NCBI RefSeq assembly: GCF_033115175.1 | Contig: NC_084836.1 | Span: 67,294,797-67,358,796 of the forward strand | From: Lepus europaeus | Lineage: Eukaryota; Chordata; Mammalia; Lagomorpha; Leporidae | Reading direction: 5' to 3' | Length of the DNA: 64,000 bases | Shown: piece after piece, positions 31,647 through 41,984 of the stretch | Layout: every line of letters begins with the position of its first letter | How positions within the stretch are numbered: the first letter of the stretch is position 1 | Program-made: the position numbers and the translations under genes | Notes under the pieces: model-generated | Databases searched by the model: none | The model's input: only the letters and a program-made list of their open reading frames with translations | What the model was told of the DNA's origin: nothing

Positions 31647-31871
31647 CGATAAAACTGTTTCCACTCAGTCACCAGGCTGTCTTTCCCAGGGAGTTGCATG
31701 GGGTGGGGCGTGGACTTTAAGAGCCTGCTGTCACTTGTGACTCTGGGCGAATTATTTTACCCCTGGAACTCAAGTCAGAAAGCAGCACAGAGCGGTGGGT
31801 GTGAGGAAGACCTAGCACGCACAGTGTAGGGCAGTGATCGGTCAAGGCTGGGTCCATATGGGATACAAGTT
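31647..31871. other. 225-bp convergent gap between AAAS and MYG1 with minimal 3' ends
   Basis: The AAAS stop (31644-31646) is followed after one base by GATAAA (31648-31653), the only poly(A)-like signal there. On the minus strand, the MYG1 stop lies within AATAAA (31876-31871). No other AATAAA or ATTAAA was seen in either direction in the gap, so both genes should have 3' UTRs of only a few tens of bases. The rest of the gap has no recognised element. Confidence 0.75.
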
Positions 31872-34800
31872 TTATTCGACTGGGGGACTTGTGGGAGGCG
31901 CAGGTGCTGGGCGCTGGGCCAGGGTGGCACGGGCCATGCTCAAGGCGCCCTCTCGGGTGCGGTGCCCACCAATGAAGCCACTGGCGTGGACGAAGATGCA
32001 GCCAGGGATACCACTGACTTGGTCCAGGGCCTCGTCCCGAAGTCCCCGCCACGGCTCTGGCAGGGGCAGCCTGCGAGTGGGCAGAGAGGGAGCAGGTGAG
32101 AGCGCACGGAGGCCTGGGGGACCATGAGAGGGGTACAGAGCAGAGGTCCAGGCTGGGACAGGCCTGATGGTCTGCCAGGGGTCCCCTGGGGCCTCACCGG
32201 CTTTGGAATGAGTGGGGCTCCTTGGGCACACACTGTACCCGCCACTGTCCCGCCTGGTCAGTGTAGATGACAAAGGCGATGGCTACAGGTGGGCACAGCG
32301 TGGACTCCAGGTGGTAGAGATGTTCCTTCCAGGGGCATCCGCCTTTGGCCAGTTCCACTATCTCCCCACTGGGGTCCACCTGCAAGGAAGCCGGGGCGTG
32401 GGCTCCTGCTGACCAGCAGCCATGGGTCCGTGAGTCACAGTGTTTCTCCCCAGGCGTGTACCTGGAGTCGCTGGGCCAGGGCCTCTTCCACCAGGGCCCG
32501 GGCAGGCAGCCAGCTGTGCTGGTAGAAGTCCAGCCTCTGCAGGAACTCCTCCCGGACCAGATCCATGGCGCGCTGGAACCCCGCCTGGAACGGTGGGAAC
32601 CGCAGCGGAGGTGCCGGCCCCAGCTCCAAGCCTCGCGGGGGCTCAGGCGCCAGGGTTCCCATCCCGGATGCTCAAGGGCCTTGCCCGGCTTGGGCTCTGC
32701 CCCGAGGACCCTCCTTACCTCCGTGTCTTGGTTGGGCTGGTTCCAGGTGGGATTCAGCCGAGCCACCCGGGCACTCAGGGTAGTGGTCAGTGCATATCGG
32801 GGTTCCCCCTCATCCCACTGCGCGATCCCGTTGTCCACTGCGTCCACCTCCTCCACGAAGTTCTCGTACATCTACGGCGACAGCAGGGGGAGGGCTCGTG
32901 AAGATGACATGGCTGTGAGGCCTAGGTTTCCGGGACGGCCGCAGTGGGTCACGAAGCCTCCTGCTGGCATAGCCAGGGAGGGAGCTGTGGAGTCTGGGGC
33001 AGAGCGCTCAAGGTGCTGGGACAGGAATCGAGACCGCCTGGTGTTCAGTCCACTGTACCACGCCCAGGCCGAGGGCAGAGAGTGGAGGCAGAAGGTGGCT
33101 GCCGGCTCCCACAGGACAGGTCTCAAGTTCTGGAGGGGTTTGGTGGGCGCAGATCCCCGTGACTGAGGGAGGCAAGGTCACTACTTGGGGGCCCCGCAAA
33201 TGAACTGCAGAAGGCTCTGGCCAAGACAAGCCCTGCAGGAGAAAGGACGCTAGTCTGGACGTCCAGAGCCGGGGGCGGCGCTGTGGCTCCTGCTCTTACT
33301 TATAAACAGATCTTCCAATCATGGGCGCATTCCCTAAATGGGCTGGGTCAGATTGAAGCCAGGAGCCAGGAACTCCATCCAGGTCTTCTGTGTGGATGAC
33401 AGGGGCCCAAGCACTTGGGCCATCATCTACTGCCTTCCCAGGTGCGTTAGCAGGGAGCTGGACCAGAAGGGCAACAGCCGGGACTTGAACCGGCACTCCG
33501 ACATGGGATTCTGCCCTCACTAGTGCTGGCCCTCTGCGCTCCTGGGCCTGAAGAAAAGCTAAATCATTCCAAGAGTTTTGGATGTGTTTTATGCACACCT
33601 GCCCCACAAGAAGGCCCACGTCCACCCTACGTGTGGCATAACAGACCAAGCGCAGTATCCGGGGAGGGGGCCAGGAGCTCCACTGGGCATTGCACCTGTG
33701 TCCGGACCCCAGCTTGATGCTTGGCTAACACATGGTGCAAGGGCCTGGGCCTTGTAGCACGGCGGGTTACATCCTGCATCCCACAGTGGTGTGCCGGTTT
33801 TTCCGTCTTAGCTACCTGCCCATGTGCCTGGGAGGTACCTGGGCCCCAGCTGTAAATATGGGAGATCTTGGCTCCTGGCTTTGGCCTGGCCCAGCCCTGG
33901 CTATTGTGAGCATTTGGGGAGTGAACCCGCAGATGGAAGATCTATCTCTACCTTTCCAACAACCTTAGTTGGAAAGCACAAAACTTGACTCTAGTTGGCT
34001 AGGAGCCCCGCGGCAGTCTCCGGCACTGTAAAAGCTGGGTATCTGGAAACTCTAACTTCACCTGTTCCCGTGTCTTGGCTTTTGGAGCACACGAAGGCTG
34101 TGTCACATGAGGCAGCAGGTGGGGAAGCGGGGGCCTGAGCAGGGCCAGGGAGCCCCGCCTGCAGGGACACTGGTGGAACCTGAAGCTACTCTGGCAATCA
34201 AAGCCTTCCCAGCCAGGCTTCCAAACTCCTGTGTCACTGCTGCCCTCAGCCTTCAGGGCAGCCACAGCCTCTGGGTTGGATGTTTCCATCTTTTTCAGGT
34301 GTCAAGGAAAAAAAAACCAGCAACAAAACCCCTGGGAAGCGCCGCCTGCTGGCTTCCACAGCCTTTCTCTGTACTATGGATCCACTCCCAGCCCCCCAGG
34401 AAGCAGGTGGAGCACGTCCCTGTGGCCAACGCAGCCTGACCGCAGCGGGCAGCGGGGCGAGTGCCGGGCCGCGTCCGTCTCGGGTCCGCACCTTGTCATA
34501 GAGGACGCCCACCACGTCGTCATCCTCAGCGGTGCCCAGCAGCTGGGCCAGCAGCTTGTGCCCGAAGTGCAGGTAGACGAGGCCTGCGCTACTCAGCTTG
34601 GTCCGCCAGGGCTTCCCGGGGCACAGGGAGCTCATGGTCTCCGTGAAAGACCTGAGGGGCACAGGGAGGCGGGCAGAACTGGAGTAGACACCCGCCGAGG
34701 GGCAGGGGCCGGTGCAGGAGCTGGGAGGAAGCCCGTCTGTGAAGGCTTGGGTGTCTCCTCAGGGGCCACCTGGCTTCATCTCCAGTCCCGCATTCATTCC

Positions 34801-37245
34801 ACAGTGGTAGATTCGACGCGAACTGCGTGCCAGGAGAGAGTGAGGCTAAAAACCAAGACCCTGACCTGGCCTTCAGGGTCGCGAGCGAGCGAGCACTCTA
34901 GCTACAATTGAACAGGAAGCAGGGAGGGGAGCGCCTGCGGGCCAGTCCCCAAGGCTGGGTTAGCGGGTTTACTGGACAGAGGGGCACAGGAACAAGCATT
35001 CCAGGTGAGGGAGCGATGCGGACAGTGGCTGAGACCAGTCCCTCGTGGGCGCTTGGGGGTAGCGAGGAACTGGCCAGAGAGGAAGCCGGGCAGCAGGTCA
35101 GCCGCGCTTGGGATGCAGCACACAGCACAAGTACTGAGTCCCTGCCTCCCACGCAGAGCACCTGGCTCCTGGCTCCAGCCTGGCCCAGCCCAGGCAGCTG
35201 AAGGAATTTGGGGAGTGAACCAGCAGATGGAAGATCTGTGTCTGTTGCTTTGCTTTTCAGATGAAAAATAAACAAGCATTAAAAAATAAAAAACCGCAGG
35301 AGGGCAGTAGGGGCCAGACTACGGAAGGCCTTGGGTGCAGTGTTCTGGACTTTTCCCGTGGGCGCGGGGGAGCTGCTGGAGGGGCGGTAAGTGGGCAGGT
35401 GTGTGCCGGAGCTCGGCTGGCGCGGGGGTGACCGCAGTGACACGGTGGGACCCAGGCAGGCCACGACGCGCACTGCAGTGGACAGGGAGAGGGTGCGACA
35501 GACGCTAGGGGAGAAGCCAGGGCAGGCATTTCTAAATACCAGTCCAGCTTCGAATCACCCGGGGAGCTCACTGATGCCTGTGTAATGAGTTCTGTTACTA
35601 AAGACTGAGTCAATGCTAAATAATATTTGTAAAATATTCACCAGGGATAAAATACAAAACAGTACAACAACTGGCGAGACAGAGTTGGGAAAGAGGCAAA
35701 ACCGCATGCCCCCCTGATGCAGACAGCTGTGTTAACATACCCAGCAGCACGGGTACGCAGGTGGGCAGCTGTGCGGGCTGAGGGTGCTGCCTGGAATGCC
35801 CACCCCCTGTATCGGAGACCCGGGGTTCGAGTCCCGGCTCCACTTCCCACCCAGCGTCCAGCTCACGTGCACCCACCCTGGGAGGCAGCAAGTGACGGGT
35901 GACGGCTTGCCTACTGGGTCCCTGCCAGCCACCTGGGAGACCCTGGCTTCAGCCTGACTCACCCCTGGCTGCTCTGAGCTCCTCGGGAGGGAACCTGTGG
36001 TTCCGGGAAGGCCTCTGTCTTTCAAAGAAAAATAAAACAAACAACAACAAAACCCAAACAAAAAACCTCAAGGGTGTGGCGAACACAAACTTCCGGCCTT
36101 TCTTGCTGCTGGGGACAGGGAAGGCGGTCACAGGGACGGACGTGGAGGTCACGGTAACGTCTCAGCTCTCAGGCTGCGAGGCCAGCTCGTGGCTGTTCAT
36201 GTTCCGCTAGATATCCTAGGAGCGCTGCACAAACACCAGTGAACCTCTAACACACAAGCAGGACCACGTGCGACAGACAAGTGGTCAGGACGGGCAGGGG
36301 CGGCCCTGGGCCGCTCCCAGAGTGGGGCAGGTCCAGCAGCGGCTGGCAGAGTGGCCTGCAGGAGCGAAGGTGGGCCGAGGACCGGCTATTCTGAGCAGCA
36401 GCTGCGCAGTGGGCACGCCGGAACAGCAAAGGGCAGAGGAGAGACGTAGAATACCTTCACGGGCCCTCAGGGACAACCACTCTCTTTAATTCTTAAAAAG
36501 TTTTAATTAGCTTTTAACAGGTTCAATATGGTTCGCAGACACAATTTCAAGAATGTGATATTGCCTACCCCTCCCCTCTTCGTTTTTCAAAAGACACAGA
36601 CAGGGACAGACCGACCTGCCACACGGGTGGCAGGGACCCCGACACTCGAGTCGGGGGCCAGCGCTGGGGCTGGAAGCCGAGCACTCCCGAAATGGCAGGG
36701 TGGGTGTCCAAGCAGCGCCGTGCCCCTGTGCTCTCAGGACGGCGGCGGCGGCGGCTCGGCTGGAGCGAAGGAAAAAAAGACCGGAAAAAGTAACCGCATG
36801 AACGCCCGTGAGCCCACCTCTGGTGATGATCGTATCGGTGTCTCTGCGGGTCGTACTCGCCACCCACGTCCACCACGACGTCACACGAGGCCAGCTTTTC
36901 GGGGTCGCGCGTCCGCACGACCTCCGCATCCTGCGGAGAGCACAGCGGTGAGGCGGCGGCCGGGGGTCGCACGGGCACGGGGGGACGCTGGGTCCCCTAG
37001 AAGGGGCGGGCCCCAGGGTCGGTGTCGCGGCCCCGCACCTGGTACTCCGGGAGCAGGCGAAGCAAGGCGCACGCCAGCGCCTCGTCGCAGTGGAAGGTGC
37101 CGTTGTGCGTTCCGATCCGGGGTGGCGCCATGAGGTTGCGGCGCGGGCGCTTGGGGGCCGAGACGGACTCCGAGCCCAGCATACGGCGCCCGGCTCCGAG
37201 GGGCGGCAGCAGCGGGGAGAGACCACGGAGAAGACGGCGGCTCAT
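31872..37245 (-). CDS. MYG1: MYG1 DHH-family 3'-5' RNA exonuclease, complete (378 aa)
   Basis: MYG1 (C12orf10) is a DHH-superfamily RNA exonuclease acting in nucleoli and mitochondria. Seven minus-strand exons splice in frame: 37245-37039, 36930-36818, 34651-34492, 32871-32719, 32584-32462, 32379-32198, 32070-31872 (1,137 nt). The N-terminus [20 protein letters not shown] is arginine- and leucine-rich without acids, as expected of a mitochondrial presequence. The metal-binding core follows: [14 protein letters not shown] (about 47-60), VVDVGGEYD (about 88-96) and [10 protein letters not shown] (about 100-109). The start context is poor (C at -3), so initiation at Met22 (RMLG) is possible. The C-terminus reads [15 protein letters not shown], unlike the AQRSYLPQIS I recall for human. 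Neighbours: convergent with AAAS, and tandem with PFDN5, whose poly(A) site lies about 250 bp upstream. Confidence 0.96.
33302..33533 (-). mobile_element. C-repeat SINE, 5' and 3' trimmed
   Basis: GCCAGGAGCCAGGAACTCC and CGTTAGCAGGGAGCTGGACC; ends ACTAGTGCTGGCCC. Confidence 0.85.
33740..33965 (+). mobile_element. C-repeat SINE, degraded
   Basis: GTAGCACGGCGGGTTACATC head and TTTGGGGAGTGAACCCGC near the tail. Confidence 0.78.
34785..35420 (-). mobile_element. L2 LINE 3' region, split by a SINE at 35122-35293
   Basis: Reads on plus as the L2 complement: CATTCATTCCACAGTGGTAG, CATTCCAGGTGAGGGAGCGA and, beyond the SINE, CTACGGAAGGCCTTGGGTG. The two arms are continuous in L2 order. Confidence 0.65.
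35122..35293 (+). mobile_element. C-repeat SINE, 3' half, inside L2
   Basis: CACCTGGCTCCTGGCTCC, GAACCAGCAGATGGAAGATC and an AAAAATAAACAAGC-like tail. Confidence 0.85.
35750..36066 (+). mobile_element. C-repeat SINE, diverged
   Basis: GGGGTTCGAGTCCCGGC B-box region and an AAAATAAAACAAACAACAAC tail. It contains a CACCCTGGGAGGCAGCAAGT block also seen in the copies at 1190 and 61885. Confidence 0.85.
36490..36590. repeat. Unassigned AT-rich interspersed repeat (possible L1 3' end)
   Basis: TTTTAATTAGCTTTTAACAGG and ACAATTTCAAGAATGTGATA with CCCCTCCCC resemble 20190-20275 (first motif quoted in part). Confidence 0.35.
36593..36735 (-). mobile_element. C-repeat SINE remnant (weak)
   Basis: CCACACGGGTGGCAGGGACC and GGTGTCCAAGCAGCGCCGTG are the recognisable parts. 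Confidence 0.45.
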
Positions 37246-37330
37246 GCGGCTCCCCGCGCCGGCGGGGGGCGGGGACAGCCGACCCGGAAGAGGAAGCGCC
37301 CGCGCGGTTCCGCTTCCGCTCGCCGGCCGT
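37246..37330 (-). promoter_or_regulatory. MYG1: MYG1 CpG promoter
   Basis: This is a GC-rich, TATA-less block directly upstream of the MYG1 start. CCGGAAG/GGAAGCG ETS-like cores lie at about 37284-37297 and GCTTCCGCT at about 37310-37320. It sits less than 200 bp from the PFDN5 poly(A) signal at 37504-37509. Confidence 0.5.
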
Positions 37331-37503
37331 TCCCACGAGCCCGCAGCTCCCCGCCGTGCCTGGGGCGCAGCCTGGCCGGTGAGCCGCTCGCACCTGCTCG
37401 TCCGGCTCTGGGGAGCGGCCCACCTCCCACCGCCCCCTCCCATCGCACCACCGGCCCCTCGCTTAATGCAAGAACAGCTCAACATTCTGCCATGGCCAGC
37501 ACA

Positions 37504-37509
37504 TTTATT
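37504..37509 (-). terminator. PFDN5: PFDN5 poly(A) signal
   Basis: AATAAA on the minus strand (TTTATT on plus) lies about 200 bp past the stop codon, after the duplicated segment. It is the first canonical signal downstream. Confidence 0.75.
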
Positions 37510-37529
37510 AACATTAAACATAAGCCCCT

Positions 37530-37740
37530 CCCCCCACCCCGCCCCCAGCCAGGCCCCCAAAGTCCTAGGCCCCCAGAGGCACCGCTTGTGCAGGAAGCGC
37601 TCAGGCCTTGGCCTTGGCCTGAGCTGCTCCCAGTCCCCAACCCGCCCACCCCAGCCAGGCCCCCAAAGTCCTGGGCCCCCGAGGCACCGCTCCTGCAGGA
37701 AGCGCTCAGGCCTTGGCCGTGGCCTGGGCTGCCCCCAGAG
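37530..37740 (-). repeat. PFDN5: Tandem duplication of the PFDN5 terminal exon end and 3' UTR
   Basis: Two copies about 105 bp apart share long identical stretches: AGGCCCCCAAAGTCCT at 37551 and 37657, and CAGGAAGCGCTCAGGCCTTGG at 37591 and 37696 (21 bases, given here as positions). The upstream copy is the real coding end (AAQATAKA, stop at 37708-37706). The downstream copy carries a near-identical pseudo-end (AAQAKAKA plus stop at about 37603-37601) inside the 3' UTR. Copies differ by a few substitutions and about one indel. Confidence 0.85.
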
Positions 37741-38621
37741 CTGTGAGCTGCTGGATCTTCTGGCCCATCATTTCCATGACAGCTGTGGGGAGAAGGCGGG
37801 AGTCGGGTGCGGCTGGGGGACCGACTACGGTCGCGATCATGCGACCTCAGACCCCGCGGCCCGTTGTGGGGGCGCGCACTCAACATTTGAGTCCACCGCG
37901 TGTGGGTCAGTGCGCCGGTCCCTGGGGTGACAATGGACACTATCGATGCGTGCGGATAACTATAAAGTTCTCGTGTGGCAAAGGCCGCCCCAGTTAGCAC
38001 AGCTGTCAGTCCTGGCTGGGAGTGAGGAGACCCCGGTCCCAGGGACAAGCCCCTGCCCCTCTCCAGGGGGGTTTGGTTGGTCTGCAGTGGGCGACCCTGC
38101 TAGGCAGCCAGGGTTTCAGTTGTCAGCATCCGCTTCTTCGGGCTGTGTGTTCCTTTACCTACACCTCACTCCACCTCCCAGCAGTACCCAAGCCACGACG
38201 GGACGGCCTTCCGCGCGGGGATCTGCGGCGGAGGGGGCGCCGCGGCTGTCCACACCGCCAGGGCCGGGCGGGGCTTACCCTGCTTCATGGCGTGCTTCTC
38301 CTGCAGAGCCGGCTGGATCTTCTCCATCTGCTTGGTGAGGAAGTCTATCTTCCTCTTGAAGAAGTCTTTGGCATCCTCAGCTGTCTTCAAGACCAGAGGG
38401 GAACGAGGGGCTAACCGGAGACCCTAGGCCACATTCTGCGTCTTCCCCCAACCTCCCCCCACTCACCTTCTCCACGTAGTAGCCGGTGCCCACGTCGATG
38501 AGCACGTGCTCCACGTCGTGCAGCTTGCCAGGGACGTACATCTGCGAGGCAAGGGTTAAGGGGAACCAGCCCAGCATAAGCCCTGAGTCCCTGTGGGCCA
38601 GCTGCTTGGCCTCCTACGGCT

Positions 38622-38653
<32 letters not shown>

Positions 38654-41209
38654 GAAAGAGTTACAGAGAGAAAGAGATCTATTCACTCCTCAAGTGGCCA
38701 CAACTACCCACTGGAGCTGCTTCTGGGTCTGCAGGGGCCCAAACACTTGGGCCATCTTCTGCTGCTTTCCCAGGCGCATCAGCAGGGAGCTGGATCAGAA
38801 GTGGGCCAGGGCTGGCGCTGTGGTGTAGTGGGGCTAAGCCTCCACCTGCAGTGCCGGCATCCATATGGGTGCTGGTTCAAGTCTCAGCTGTTCCTCTTCC
38901 GATCCAGCTCTCTACTGTGGCCTGGGAAAGCAGTAGAAGATGGCCCAAGTGCTTGGGTCCCTGTAGCCACGTGGGAGAGCAGGAAGAAGCTCCTAGCTCC
39001 TGGCTTCAGGTTGGTGCAGCTCTGGCTGTTGCAGCCACTGGGGAGTGAACCAGTGGATGGAAGGGCTTTCCAGTCTCTCTGTCTCTCACTCCCTCTGTCT
39101 GTAACTCTGCCTCTAAAATAAATAAATGTAAATAAATGCCTTTTTTTTTTTTTAAAGAAGTGGAGCAGCCAGGACTTGAACCAACAAAGGCGGGTGCTGC
39201 AGGCCGTGGGTTAATTTGTTGCACCACAGTGCTGGCCCTGACCGTCTTTTTCTTAAAACAAACCACAAGGGGTAAGGACTGAGTAATCTGGAGGCCTTAG
39301 AAACATGCCTGAAGGCCAGCGCTGCGGCTCACTAGGCTAATCCTCCGCCTGCAGCGCCAGCACCCCAGGTTCTAGTCCCGGTTGGGGCGCCGGATTCTGT
39401 CCGGGTTGCTCCTCTTCCAGGCCAGCTCTCTGCTCTGGCCCAGGAATGCAGTGGAGGATGGCCCAAGTGCTTGGGCCCTGCACCGGCATGGGAGACCAGG
39501 AGGAAGTACTCGGCTGCTGGCTTCGGATAGGCGCAGTGTGCCGGCCGTAGCGGCCATTTAGGGGGTGAACCAATGGAAGGAAGACCTTTCTCTCTGTCTC
39601 TCTCTAACTCTGCCCGTCAAAAAAAAAAGAAAAAAGAAAAAAGAAAGAAAAGAAAGAAAGAAAAGAAAGAAAGAAAAGAAAAGAAAGAAGTATTCCTGAA
39701 GCCCCAAAAGGCAGTGGCCAAGATGCTGGCTCCTTTTGGAGAAAGCTGGCGTGTGCTGGAACTCTAGCCCCGACTCCATCTCCTGCCCTCCAAGCGGTTG
39801 TTGTAACTCCTCCCAAGGACTCCTCGGCAAAGACTGGATTTGGTGATGGTCTCCCCCTGCCCTGGAGTGGACCCCGTGAAGAGCCAGCCTCACGTCCCCT
39901 CATCGTCCCCCATCACAAAGTGGCTCATGCCCATTCACTGCTACACCACTGTTGCTGTGCCTTACCCCAAACGTCGGCTATGCACCGCAGGTTCACCACT
40001 GCCAGAACCTGCTCATTCCAGGTCAACCCCCAGCAGGTGAACCTAACCCAGGCTCCTTAAAGCAGCTGAGGAATGGGCCACGGGGTAAGTGAAATTTAGG
40101 GTTAATGAACAGAGCCAACCTCCCTGTTTAATACTAGCAAAAGAAGATCAGCTTTTTCTTCATATTCATGGCCTCAAACAGCGCAGGGGGGGAAACCACA
40201 ACTCTACATACCCCTTGGCACTGAGAAGGCATGAGCTGGATGTCGACCTGAGCCTACGAAGTGTGTACAACAAGAGCGCTCTCAAAATCATTGGGGGGAG
40301 GGGGTAGCCAGTAAAGCCGCTGCCTGCAGTGCCGCATCCCATGTGGGCGCAGGTTTGAGTCCCGGCTGCTCCACTTCCGATCCAGCTCCCTGCTGTGGCC
40401 TGGGAAAGCAGTGGAAGATGACCCAAGTCCTTGGGCCCCTGCACCCACGTGGGAGACCCAGAGGAAGCTCCTGGCTTAGGATCGGCACAGCACTGGCCAC
40501 TGCGGCCAATTGGGCAATTAACCAATGGATGGAAGGCCATTCTCTCTCTGCCTCACTGTAACTCTGCCTTTCAAATTAAAAAAAAAAAAAAAAAATCAAG
40601 GGTGAGTTCTGTGTCCGCCCCGCCCCGGGGAGGCGGCGCGGTAGCAATCCCCGTGGAAAGGATACGGAACTTGTCAGTGGGACGAGCAGTTCTTTCCCTG
40701 TGAAAGCAATGAAGACAAACAGCGTGGGCAGGCCGGCAGCCGTAAAGGGAGTTCAGAGCCGGGCAGCATGCACAGGGCGCGTGCAGCGGCGCTCAGCGTG
40801 CAGCGCCCGGTCCTCTCGCCGCCGCGGTCCCCGCGCTGCCCGCTCCGATGCCGCATACCCTCGTTGCTCTTGTTCAGCACGTTCAGACAGTCCTTGGCTT
40901 CCACGTACTTGGTCTGTACCACCTTGAGCTGGGCGATGGACGTGGACAAGAACTCCACCTCCTACACGGGACGGGAAAGCGGGGCCGGCTGAGGACCCGG
41001 GGCCGAGAGGGGCGGACCCTGGGAGCCGGGGAAGGGAAACGGCTCAAACTGGAAAGGAACGGGTGGGGGGCGAGCGGCTGCGTGTGGCCGACGGGATGTA
41101 GAGCGCGCGAAAGGTGCTGCTCGGGCTCCATCCCCACCTGGTCCAGCTGGTTCTTGAGCATTTCTAGCTGCGGCAGGTTCAGCTCCGTGATGTTGATCGA
41201 CTGCGCCAT
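37706..41209 (-). CDS. PFDN5: PFDN5 prefoldin subunit 5 (MM-1), complete (154 aa)
   Basis: PFDN5 is an alpha-type subunit of the hexameric prefoldin chaperone, which hands unfolded actin and tubulin to the TRiC/CCT chaperonin; it is also known as the c-MYC modulator MM-1. Six minus-strand exons join in frame: 41209-41138, 40961-40859, 40697-40666, 38541-38467, 38384-38279, 37782-37706 (465 nt, 154 residues, the usual length). It starts [20 protein letters not shown] in a strong context (ACATGG). N- and C-terminal coiled-coil helices flank the beta-hairpin segment VPLTSSMYVPGKL...[13 protein letters not shown]. The protein ends QATAKA. The acceptor of exon 5 (TGGTCTTGAAG) has a weak pyrimidine tract. 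The terminal exon is partly duplicated downstream. Confidence 0.98.
38622..39237 (-). mobile_element. C-repeat SINE interrupted by a second C-repeat
   Basis: The tail half is 38622-38804 and the head half 39164-39237 (GCAGCCAGGACTTGAACC to GCACCACAGTGCTGGCCC). The insert at 38805-39155 duplicates AGAAGTGG. Confidence 0.92.
38805..39155 (+). mobile_element. C-repeat SINE nested in another, 8-bp TSD
   Basis: Flanked by AGAAGTGG at 38797-38804 and 39156-39163. It runs from AGGGCTGGCGCTGTGGTGTA to an AAATAAATAAATG tail. Confidence 0.92.
39315..39694 (+). mobile_element. C-repeat SINE, GCGGCTCACTAGGC-head subfamily, long AAAG tail
   Basis: Flanked by CCTGAAG at 39308-39314 and 39695-39701. The tail is about 75 bases of A with periodic G. 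Confidence 0.92.
40293..40598 (+). mobile_element. C-repeat SINE with A tail
   Basis: GCCAGTAAAGCCGCTGCCTG head; tail A run followed by TCAAGG, with AAAATCA on both sides. Confidence 0.9.
40666..40697 (-). CDS. PFDN5: PFDN5 32-nt micro-exon (exon 3)
   Basis: This exon is too short to stand out as an open frame. Its acceptor reads TTTCACAG and its donor GTATCC. It supplies the end of Gly59 plus [10 protein letters not shown], joining exon 2 (ending NKSNEG) to exon 4 (MYVPGKL). The 32 nt restore phase 0 exactly as needed for the 154-residue protein. Skipping it would shift the frame. Confidence 0.93.
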
Positions 41210-41340
41210 GTTGGGACGGAGGAGTAGCCGAGACGAAGCCGGCCGCGTGAGCGACGCTCTAGCCATCTCCTGCGCGTCTCTATGGCCGTGCCCGGCGGCC
41301 TCGCTGCGCCGGACGTCTCTATGACCCGCAAGGGAGGGAG
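41210..41340 (-). promoter_or_regulatory. PFDN5: PFDN5 CpG promoter / 5' UTR
   Basis: This is a CpG-rich stretch directly upstream of the ATG, part of a CpG-dense block from about 40600 to 41330. It holds two TCTCTATG repeats on plus (about 41277 and 41316) and a CGGCCAT YY1-like core on minus. There is no TATA box. Confidence 0.5.
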
Positions 41341-41696
41341 GCGCTGGAGCCGCTCAGGTGCGCCTTGTGTTGAGAGTCACGGAATATTCTAAGCCTAGTG
41401 CAATAAAGTTGTAGCAAGCCATGATGCCTGTCCTCCAGGAAGTTGAAAATCCTGAAGTGCTCAGGACAGAGCCACAATTCTGTAAGGCAGCGTGTAAATC
41501 TAGTGACCGACAGCTGTGTGTGTGGTGGGGGGCAGGTGGTCGGGCCCCTTGTACCTTGTCGGGGAGGAGCATCATGAAAATGGTGCTTGGAGCAGACGCA
41601 GGGGAGAGTCTGGAAGTGGAGAGGATGAAAAGCCGCAGTCAGCCAACAAGCATAGCACAAGGTGTCACTCCGTAGCATGTGTTACCTGCGCTAGCT

Positions 41697-41835
41697 AGAT
41701 GGAGCCTGGAACGCCATCCTGGTCGGCCTCATTGGGCGCTGGGGCCCAAGTACTTCAGTTATCATCTGCTTCCTTCAGGAAGCTGCATTGGAAATGTAGC
41801 GTAGCTGGGACTCAAACCAGGTGCTGTGCTATGAA
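41697..41835 (-). mobile_element. C-repeat SINE, old fragment
   Basis: GATGGAGCCTGGAACGCCATC and GGGACTCAAACCAGGTGC remain (first motif quoted in part). Confidence 0.7.
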
Positions 41836-41984
41836 CACATCTTGTTTCCTTGGAGCCCAGAATCCACATGGGTTATTTCCTGGAGTTCCGGCTTACATGT
41901 GGGAGTGTGTCCTGGGAGGCCAGGGAATTCCTGATGGGAATTGAATCCAGGCACTCCAAGGTGGGATACACCCATCTGAGCTGC

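Larger units (their letters stand above)
32872..34491 (-). other. MYG1: MYG1 intron 3
   Basis: The intron is 1.6 kb with two C-repeat fragments (33302-33533 minus, 33740-33965 plus). The rest is single-copy, with no exon seen. Confidence 0.6.
34652..36817 (-). other. MYG1: MYG1 intron 2
   Basis: The intron is 2.2 kb. It holds an L2 split by a SINE (34785-35420), a second full-length SINE (35750-36066) and an AT-rich repeat resembling the one at 20190-20275 (36490-36590). Confidence 0.6.
38542..40665 (-). other. PFDN5: PFDN5 intron 3
   Basis: The intron is 2.1 kb with a nested SINE pair (38622-39237), a young SINE with a long A/G tail (39315-39694) and another SINE (40293-40598). The stretch 39700-40290 is single-copy with nothing recognised. 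Confidence 0.65.

Noticed and set aside
37022-37930. 302-codon plus-strand frame across PFDN5 and MYG1 ends
   Set aside because: Antisense shadow of two real genes, built partly from the tandem duplication.
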